Below are positions 6,834-11,526 of a stretch of 11,526 nucleotides of DNA, piece by piece; within the stretch, counting starts at the first letter, position 1; each line of letters opens with the position of its first letter. The DNA comes from Candidatus Poseidoniaceae archaeon (GTDB lineage Archaea; Thermoplasmatota; Poseidoniia; Poseidoniales; Poseidoniaceae). The DNA lies in the NCBI GenBank assembly GCA_013329865.1, contig DUJJ01000057.1, positions 1 to 11,526 on the forward strand, given 5' to 3'. A program made the translations under genes and the position numbers. Below the pieces are notes generated by a model. That model was not told the DNA's origin. It made no database searches and worked only from the letters and a program-made list of their open reading frames with translations.

Positions 6834-8681
6834 ATGACTGATGGAGTTAATGACTTGGGTGACATTGACCCAATGGCTCCATCCCACGACCAGAAACAAA
6901 TTGTCGGCAGGCAAATCTGGCGAGTTGTGCCATACGCCAAGAGATACCCAGGCAGGGTGTTTTCCGGTATTTTTTCCAATGCAATGGCGAGAATGTTTGA
7001 CTTAATGCCGTTTGTGGCGATTGGATACTCGATAGATTACTTCACCAACGGTATTATGAGCGGGCCAAAATTCTTACAGGATTTTGTGATTAATCTGCCG
7101 GGTAGTATCGAAGTTGGGTATGGATTTCTGATTTTTCTAGGCTTCTTCTTCCTTGCGTTATTCCAAGGCCTGTCAGAATATTCTTGGCAAACTTTAGGCT
7201 ATAGAATCCAACACGATTTGCGTATGGATGCAACGAAGTCAATCATTTCAATGGAGGCTTCATACTACGATATGCGGCAAACCGGGCAGATAATGTCGGT
7301 GCTCTCTAGTGATGTCAACCAGCTTGAGGATGTTGTTGCCGACTCTTCGACATCAATAATTAGGATAATTGTTACATTTCTAACCGCATTTGTCATCTTG
7401 GTCCTGATGTCGTGGAAGTTAGCTGCAGTATTGTTCGGTCCACTGATTCTAATTGTGCCGCTAGTATACTGGTTTTCTACCAGAGTTCAGCGTAAGTATC
7501 GCAAGCAAAGAGAATCTACCGGGGACATTACAGCAGTGCTGGAGAATCTGATATCTGGGATCTCAGTAGTGCAGGCATACAATGCTCAAGATTGGGAGTC
7601 TGAGCGGGTAAATCGAGAATCTGCAGCATATCGTGACCAAGCGATTGGCGCAAGTCAAGACCGAAACAGGTTTGTGCCGATGATTTATGCAATCGCCGGT
7701 ATCGCCTTTGGCCTGCTTGTCTCTGTTGGTGGTTCGCTCGCAGGAAGCGGTGAAATAAGCACTGGCCAACTGGTAACATTTTTGCTAATTTCTACTCGTA
7801 TGACCATGCCATTATTCATCTTCGGGATTCTCATCAATCAATTACAAAGAGGTGAAGCGGCTGCTAGGAGAGTATTTGCCGTTGTTGATTTAGAGCCCGA
7901 AATTTTCGACAAGGAGGATGCAATTGAGTTGTCTGAAGATATTACTTCAGTCGAGTTCAAGGATGTTCATTTCACCTACCCAAACACTACAATACCGGTG
8001 CTAAAAGGTATATCCTTCAAGGTTGAAGGCGGTGATTTCCTCGGCATAATGGGTCATACAGGTGCGGGAAAAACTACGATTCTGAAGTTATTGATGCGTT
8101 ACTACACCGTAAATAGCGGTGAAGTATTGATTAACGGGGTGTCGATTCAAGATTACACACTGGATTCCGTCAGAGATAAAATCGGCTTTGTTAGTCAGGA
8201 ACCATTCTTGTTCTATGGGACTGTCAAGGATAATGTAATTTACAATCAAACTGCTAGTGAAGCTGAGTTACAGACCGCTCTTGAACTGGCTGGTGCTTGG
8301 GAATTTATTCAAGAATTGGAGGATAGTTTGGATACAATGGTTGGTGACCGTGGAGCAAAACTATCTGGCGGTCAGCGTGCCAGGGTATCGCTAGCAAGGG
8401 CACTGCTAAAACGCCCTTCGTTGTTAATACTGGATGAGGCATCAAGTGCATTAGATGCAGAAACAGAACGCAGAATTCAGGAGAACTTAATCGCCAGCGG
8501 CAACGATAGGGCGACTATTGCGGTTGCCCACAGATTATCTACCATAAGGAATGCAGACGAAATTATCTCAATGGTTGATGGAGCAATTGTCGAACGTGGT
8601 AAGCATGATGATATGGTTGAGGCAGGTGGAGTTTATGCCAGCCAGTGGACTATACAAACTGGAGATTTAGCCGGGCTATGA
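6834..8681 (+). CDS. ABC exporter half-transporter (fused permease and ATPase, MsbA/LmrA-like)
   Basis: This 615-aa protein carries a type 1 exporter membrane domain fused to an ATPase domain, and would work as a homodimer or with another half. Membrane helices are visible near 42-66, 93-112, 175-194, 196-214, 280-300 and 313-336. The first intracellular loop has the classic YYDMRQTGQIMSVLSSD signature (144-160). The ATPase part (from about 373) is complete: A-loop Tyr382, Walker A GHTGAGKTT (407-415), Q-loop Gln455, signature LSGGQ (510-514), Walker B LILDE with catalytic Glu535, D-loop SALD (538-541) and H-loop His566. All catalytic residues are present, so both sites of a homodimer could hydrolyse ATP. 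The substrate (lipid, glycolipid, peptide or drug) cannot be read from the sequence. An ATG at 6873 has GGGTGA ten bases upstream and could be the true start, shortening the protein by 13 residues. It diverges from the subtilase, and its stop touches the stop of the next gene. Confidence 0.93.
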   Translation: MTDGVNDLGDIDPMAPSHDQKQIVGRQIWRVVPYAKRYPGRVFSGIFSNAMARMFDLMPFVAIGYSIDYFTNGIMSGPKFLQDFVINLPGSIEVGYGFLIFLGFFFLALFQGLSEYSWQTLGYRIQHDLRMDATKSIISMEASYYDMRQTGQIMSVLSSDVNQLEDVVADSSTSIIRIIVTFLTAFVILVLMSWKLAAVLFGPLILIVPLVYWFSTRVQRKYRKQRESTGDITAVLENLISGISVVQAYNAQDWESERVNRESAAYRDQAIGASQDRNRFVPMIYAIAGIAFGLLVSVGGSLAGSGEISTGQLVTFLLISTRMTMPLFIFGILINQLQRGEAAARRVFAVVDLEPEIFDKEDAIELSEDITSVEFKDVHFTYPNTTIPVLKGISFKVEGGDFLGIMGHTGAGKTTILKLLMRYYTVNSGEVLINGVSIQDYTLDSVRDKIGFVSQEPFLFYGTVKDNVIYNQTASEAELQTALELAGAWEFIQELEDSLDTMVGDRGAKLSGGQRARVSLARALLKRPSLLILDEASSALDAETERRIQENLIASGNDRATIAVAHRLSTIRNADEIISMVDGAIVERGKHDDMVEAGGVYASQWTIQTGDLAGL

Positions 8682-9026
8682 CTAGACACGTTTGATAATC
8701 GGTCGCAGAACTGTCGTTTTCTCTTGTTTTGTAGACTTGTCAATAAATCGTTTATTACCCAAGATGATAAGGGTTGAGAGCAACACAAACAGCGGAATGC
8801 CAACTATTAGTGACCACACCGCGAGGCTCAGATTACCAATAAATATCTCTTCAAGCATTTCAGCAATAACGATGATTGATACGAAAATTAACACTCTGAT
8901 AATACCCAAGAACGTGCGGATTATCATCCAAATCTGCTCGGTATCATTGGTTCCATCAGGCTTATCCAAAGCGGACAATCTCTCGAACAAAGTGAGTCCA
9001 CTCATGAGACCTGCGGCTGCTTTCAT
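8682..9026 (-). CDS. small two-helix membrane protein, function unknown
   Basis: I do not recognise this 114-aa product. Two hydrophobic segments, about 38-56 (FLGIIRVLIFVSIIVIAEM) and 68-89 (LAVWSLIVGIPLFVLLSTLI), suggest a hairpin in the membrane. It has a mixed N-terminus and a basic C-terminal tail of about 24 residues rich in Lys and Arg. The positive-inside rule would put the tail in the cytoplasm. The frame is preferred over the nearly coextensive opposite-strand frame because it gives ordinary membrane-protein composition, fits exactly against the exporter stop, and has a plausible promoter. The upstream gene on the same strand is a glycosyltransferase 54 bases away, so the two may be cotranscribed. 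It could be an accessory of either neighbour. No conserved catalytic residues are apparent. Confidence 0.68.
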   Translation of the reverse strand: MKAAAGLMSGLTLFERLSALDKPDGTNDTEQIWMIIRTFLGIIRVLIFVSIIVIAEMLEEIFIGNLSLAVWSLIVGIPLFVLLSTLIILGNKRFIDKSTKQEKTTVLRPIIKRV

Positions 9027-9046
9027 CTAACTAAGCAGTTACGGAT

Positions 9047-9058
9047 GATTTATTGTAA
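9047..9058 (-). promoter_or_regulatory. candidate TATA box of the small membrane protein gene
   Basis: The minus strand reads TTTACAATAAAT centred about 26 bases before the ATG at 9026. No Shine-Dalgarno motif precedes that ATG. The spacing fits a leaderless archaeal transcript starting at or next to the start codon. Cotranscription with the upstream glycosyltransferase remains possible. Confidence 0.33.
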
Positions 9059-9073
9059 ACAAGGCTGGTTTTT

Positions 9074-9090
9074 CACTGTTTCAAACAGTG
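9074..9090. repeat. 17-base perfect inverted repeat over the glycosyltransferase stop codon
   Basis: The plus strand reads CACTGTTT-C-AAACAGTG. The two eight-base arms are perfectly complementary around one central base and include the glycosyltransferase stop at 9081-9083. On the coding (minus) strand it is followed by an A run, not a T run, so it does not have the form of an intrinsic terminator. It could be an RNA hairpin protecting or ending the message, or a binding site for a dimeric protein. Confidence 0.5.
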
Positions 9091-10280
9091 CGAGTGCGAT
9101 CATCAATCTGATGACCTATGCCGGCTTTGCCACCGGTTTTACTGATTTCACGCCATGCCTTAATCACTCCTTGACCATAAGCCCAGTGGGCCAAAAACAC
9201 GAATAGTGGTGCTAGAAAAACAGTGCCAAAACTACGATGCGGCGAGGTACCGATTGCGGCGCCTAACCAACATATTCCAATGTAGGCTAGCATTCCTCCA
9301 CCCAAGCCGTGGAATGCAAGTCTTGGGAGCGTCCACTCACCCTCGATGGTGAGCCAATAATCATCAGCGGCTCCGCCTGACAGCATTCCGTAAATTACTC
9401 CGATTATCGACAATACTGCCAGTGGTGGGAAGAAACCGATTGCAGTATGCGACCAGCGAGAAATTTCCGGCCACCGCTTGTTGGCGACCATGCGGGTATA
9501 GCCGTAGTTGCGCATCTGCTTCATGTAAGGCTTGAAAGGCACACGCCTACGGTGGGGCATAACATTGGATGGGTCAATGAATAGCTTGTGACCCTTGCGC
9601 TGAATCTTAGCATCTAGCACAACATCTTCTGCTCCGATGCAACCTTCCTCGAAGAAGTCAACCTCTCTCAGGTTTGCCATGCGATGAGCACAGTTGACGC
9701 CAGGATTATGTGATATAGGCACTAATTCACCTTTTGGTTGAGCACCATACCGTGTTCCAGCCGTCATAAATTTAGTACAGAATGCGACATCTGCGCACTT
9801 GGCACCAAATGAGTCATCATCAGGGGCAAAATTCGGGCCACCGACAGCGCCAACCTTCGGATCTTCAAACCAACGAACTAATTTCTCAACCCAATCTAGT
9901 GGTGGAATCGTGTCATCATCGGTGAACAATACCAAATCATGGTCCATTTGCTTTAGCGCAAAGTTACACGCGTCTGCACGGTTATTTGATGAATCATCTA
10001 ACCAAGTTGCGCCGTATTTTTCACAAACTTGCTTGGTGTGGTCTTTGGATTTTGAATCAGCAATTACGACTTCGAAATGCGGATAGGTCTGTTTTGATAG
10101 TCGCTCTAACACAATTTCTAACTCATCTGCGTTGTTGATTGTTGGTATCAAGACAGCTGCCGTATACGGCTCACCGTCTTCTTTTAGCAGTGGCTCAACA
10201 CTGGCGCCCATGGAGTTTCCACATGAGACTCCATTATCAATCCAAGGGACTATTTGACTATCATTAAGTAAGAAATTCAT
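9081..10280 (-). CDS. membrane-attached family 2 glycosyltransferase
   Basis: This 399-aa protein has a cytoplasmic GT-A domain followed by C-terminal membrane helices. The nucleotide-sugar fold opens at about residue 40 with AAVLIPTINNADELEIVLERL, continues through EVVIADSKSKD and reaches the metal-binding TDDDT (Asp121-123). The probable catalytic base is in GAEDVVLDAKI (Glu218/Asp219), followed by PHRRR (242-246). The Q-x-x-R-W motif of processive synthases is not present. The matching place reads KQMRNYGYTR, so transfer of a single sugar to a lipid or glycan is more likely than polymer synthesis. Hydrophobic segments near 278-299, 326-346 and 350-370 anchor it. Donor and acceptor are unknown; roles in S-layer glycosylation or glycolipid synthesis are possible but unproven. 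An ATG at 10211 is an alternative start, since the first 38 residues add no domain. It is followed on the same strand by the small membrane protein and diverges from PCNA. Confidence 0.9.
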   Translation of the reverse strand: MNFLLNDSQIVPWIDNGVSCGNSMGASVEPLLKEDGEPYTAAVLIPTINNADELEIVLERLSKQTYPHFEVVIADSKSKDHTKQVCEKYGATWLDDSSNNRADACNFALKQMDHDLVLFTDDDTIPPLDWVEKLVRWFEDPKVGAVGGPNFAPDDDSFGAKCADVAFCTKFMTAGTRYGAQPKGELVPISHNPGVNCAHRMANLREVDFFEEGCIGAEDVVLDAKIQRKGHKLFIDPSNVMPHRRRVPFKPYMKQMRNYGYTRMVANKRWPEISRWSHTAIGFFPPLAVLSIIGVIYGMLSGGAADDYWLTIEGEWTLPRLAFHGLGGGMLAYIGICWLGAAIGTSPHRSFGTVFLAPLFVFLAHWAYGQGVIKAWREISKTGGKAGIGHQIDDRTRTV

Positions 10281-10317
10281 TCAACTCTATTGACGTTGTA
10301 ATACACTGCTTATTGCG

Positions 10318-10326
10318 TTTTATTAT
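10318..10326 (+). promoter_or_regulatory. candidate TATA box of the PCNA gene
   Basis: TTTTATTAT lies here in the glycosyltransferase/PCNA divergent region. Transcription would be expected to start about 25 bases downstream, near 10347. This leaves a leader of about 35 bases that carries the Shine-Dalgarno motif at 10367-10374 before the ATG at 10382. The arrangement supports the ATG at 10382 over the one at 10355. Confidence 0.42.
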
Positions 10327-10366
10327 GGTAAGTTCATAAGCCGTCGAAAGTGCAATGACAAGTAGA

Positions 10367-10374
10367 GAGGGGTG
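10367..10374 (+). promoter_or_regulatory. Shine-Dalgarno that decides the PCNA start
   Basis: GAGGGGTG lies seven bases before the ATG at 10382. The in-frame ATG at 10355 has no such motif and would add nine residues not expected in the clamp fold. Confidence 0.6.
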
Positions 10375-10381
10375 CTATCTC

Positions 10382-11122
10382 ATGTTGAACGTCACAGCCC
10401 GATTAGACCTGATGAGCAAGATTTTGGATACGTTGAAAGCCGTTGTTGAAGACGCTAAGTTTGATTTTAAAGAAAACAGTCTTCACATAAGAGTGGTCGA
10501 CCATTCGCATGTTGCAATGATTCAGATGGATATTGATTCCGCAGCATTTGACACTTGGGAATTAGATGAGACATCAATTGCTTTTGAAATTGACATGGTC
10601 CGTGACTTGGTTAGTTTGGGCACACCAGACGAAATGTTGAACCTAAAGGCCGATGAGGGTACTGGCGTATTGCAGGCTAAACTTGGCAATGTCGAGGGGG
10701 AGTTGCGAACTATCGACCCGTCAACAATTACCGTTCCTGCACTACCGCCACTAGATCCAAAATGCAAGGTTCACCTGAGCGGTAGTGATTTCATAAGAAT
10801 TCTGAAAGCGGCAGCCTTGGGCGGCGATATGATGACTCTGGCTATTAACAAAGACCACTTTACCGTCAGCGCAAATAGTACTAACAGCAACATCCAAGTT
10901 AATTTCCACAAAGATGATTTACAGTTGTTCGAATTCGATAATCCGGCTCACAGTCAATACTCACTTGGATACTTGCAGCCGCTAAACAAGGTCATTGGCC
11001 GAGTGGAGACACTGGAGATCGGTTTTGGAGAAAATTACCCACTGGCGATTAATTTTGCTTTCCATGATGGTGCTGTTGAAGTCAAATACTTCCTAGCACC
11101 GCGGGTTGAAGGCGATATATGA
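10382..11122 (+). CDS. pcn: DNA polymerase sliding clamp (PCNA)
   Basis: This is the archaeal PCNA, a homotrimeric ring that encircles DNA and tethers replicative polymerase, FEN1, ligase and other PIP-box proteins. From the ATG at 10382 it is 246 aa, the usual archaeal length. That start removes nine extra residues and has a good Shine-Dalgarno motif. Domain 1 shows RVVDHSHVAMIQMDI (37-51). The interdomain connecting loop is about 110-127 (IDPSTITVPALPPLDP), where PIP-box partners normally bind. Domain 2 begins with HLSGSDFIRILKAA (131-144). The C-terminus has SLGYLQPLNKV (194-204) and the family ending YFLAPRVEGDI (236-246). It has its own candidate promoter in the region shared divergently with the glycosyltransferase. 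Its TGA stop is followed directly by the opposing stop of the TFS gene. No missing elements are apparent. Confidence 0.96.
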   Translation: MLNVTARLDLMSKILDTLKAVVEDAKFDFKENSLHIRVVDHSHVAMIQMDIDSAAFDTWELDETSIAFEIDMVRDLVSLGTPDEMLNLKADEGTGVLQAKLGNVEGELRTIDPSTITVPALPPLDPKCKVHLSGSDFIRILKAAALGGDMMTLAINKDHFTVSANSTNSNIQVNFHKDDLQLFEFDNPAHSQYSLGYLQPLNKVIGRVETLEIGFGENYPLAINFAFHDGAVEVKYFLAPRVEGDI

Positions 11123-11476
11123 TCAATACTCGCGCCAGCCGTGACCGCATTCTTTGCAAGTTAACATTCTAGTTTCTGGTTCATCAGATGAACGTGTCTG
11201 TTCAAGGTATGCATATACTTCTACCGCATCACATTTCGGGCACATGTAAGTATCTTTGGTGAGAATCCCCTGCATCTTGTCTGAGTCCTTAATCACCTCA
11301 TATTCACGCTTCTCTGCTTTGGTTTCTGACTTGACATTGAATAGGTCAACATCTTCGCCATCGGTTCCCTTGATGACTAATTTTGCCGGCCCTACATAGC
11401 CGCACTTATAGTTAGGACATGTGATGTTACCACTAGGGTCTGGGAACGATAAGGTTCCACATTTTGGACAAAACAT
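11123..11476 (-). CDS. tfs: transcription factor S (TFS, RNA polymerase transcript-cleavage factor)
   Basis: This 117-aa protein is the archaeal TFS, related to the Rpb9 and TFIIS zinc ribbons. It enters the RNA polymerase secondary channel and stimulates cleavage of backtracked transcripts. The N-terminal ribbon uses Cys3, Cys6, Cys20 and Cys25 (FCPKCG and CPNYKCG). After a charged linker (about 33-75), the C-terminal ribbon uses Cys79, Cys82, Cys107 and Cys110. The tip of the hairpin reads QTRSSDEPETR, and Asp98-Glu99 is the acidic pair that positions the catalytic metal. It is therefore predicted to be an active cleavage factor, not one of the inactive paralogues that lack the pair. I start it at the ATG at 11476, preceded by AGGGG. 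A GTG at 11482 is the alternative and would add two residues. It is convergent with PCNA with no intervening base. Confidence 0.95.
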   Translation of the reverse strand: MFCPKCGTLSFPDPSGNITCPNYKCGYVGPAKLVIKGTDGEDVDLFNVKSETKAEKREYEVIKDSDKMQGILTKDTYMCPKCDAVEVYAYLEQTRSSDEPETRMLTCKECGHGWREY

Positions 11477-11481
11477 GCGCA

Positions 11482-11486
11482 CCCCT
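11482..11486 (-). promoter_or_regulatory. Shine-Dalgarno of the TFS gene
   Basis: The minus strand reads AGGGG, followed by TGCGC and the ATG at 11476, a spacer of five bases. If the GTG at 11482 were the start, this motif would run into the start codon itself, so the ATG is the better choice. Confidence 0.45.
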
Positions 11487-11495
11487 GTCCTATCG

Positions 11496-11512
11496 GATTA
11501 ATTAATGTATGC
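11496..11512 (-). promoter_or_regulatory. candidate TATA region of the TFS gene
   Basis: The minus strand has the A/T-rich stretch CATACATTAATTAATC here. Its centre lies about 25 to 30 bases before the ATG at 11476, so it could drive a leaderless or very short-leader transcript. A very short leader would partly conflict with use of the Shine-Dalgarno motif, so the exact element within the stretch is uncertain. Confidence 0.3.
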
Positions 11513-11526
11513 AAAAGACCCAGATT

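Noticed and set aside
8692..9030. 112-aa plus-strand frame almost exactly opposite the small membrane protein
   Set aside because: It is the antisense of the 8682-9026 gene, has no Shine-Dalgarno motif, would begin only 11 bases after the exporter stop, and shows no domain. The minus-strand product has coherent membrane helices. Only one of the two is likely real.
9074..9090. Intrinsic terminator for the glycosyltransferase
   Set aside because: The hairpin is perfect, but on the coding strand it is followed by A residues. The T run is on the wrong side.
10355..10381. N-terminal extension of PCNA (MTSREGCYL)
   Set aside because: There is no ribosome-binding motif before the ATG at 10355. The extension makes the clamp longer than usual, and the Shine-Dalgarno motif for 10382 lies inside it.

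Overview
The window looks like a piece of a planktonic archaeal genome, most plausibly Marine Group II (Candidatus Poseidoniales, Thermoplasmatota). The archaeal assignment is firm. There is a full-length archaeal/eukaryotic-type PCNA clamp (246 aa), a two-zinc-ribbon transcription factor S with its catalytic Asp-Glu pair, and a tRNA-Gly with an A73 discriminator. Shine-Dalgarno-like GGTG/GGAG motifs sit in front of several starts. The Marine Group II placement is inference, from the moderate base composition, the very large Ca-binding-repeat surface protease and the lipoprotein peptidase. No marker was searched.

Layout, left to right. Bases 1-989 (minus) hold the N-terminal 329 codons of an M28 metallopeptidase lipoprotein that runs off the left edge. 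A minus-strand tRNA-Gly(UCC) follows at 1059-1133. Bases 1184-6718 (minus) encode a giant secreted, membrane-anchored subtilase of about 1844 aa with 15 Cys-paired thrombospondin-type-3-like acidic repeats. A short intergenic stretch separates it from a divergent ABC exporter half-transporter (6834-8681, plus). Tail-to-tail with the exporter is a small two-helix membrane protein (8682-9026, minus), and upstream of that on the same strand is a membrane-attached family 2 glycosyltransferase (9081-10280, minus). The right end carries pcn/PCNA (10382-11122, plus), abutting tail-to-tail the transcription cleavage factor TFS (11123-11476, minus).

How the genes may work together. The left half looks like extracellular protein degradation at the cell surface: an endopeptidase (subtilase) held on the outer face by a C-terminal helix, and an exopeptidase-type M28 lipoprotein that could trim the released peptides. 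They share a strand, with only the tRNA between them. The middle (exporter, small membrane protein, glycosyltransferase) may concern the envelope or surface glycans, but nothing in the sequence ties the three functionally. The right end is core replication and transcription machinery.

The window has no mobile elements, CRISPR arrays or signs of recent transfer, and I do not see a clearly new multi-gene system. The most unusual object is the giant protease: its repeat architecture, strictly paired cysteines, shortened repeat and basic proline-ended cytoplasmic tail. Also notable are two convergent gene pairs whose stop codons touch with no base between them.
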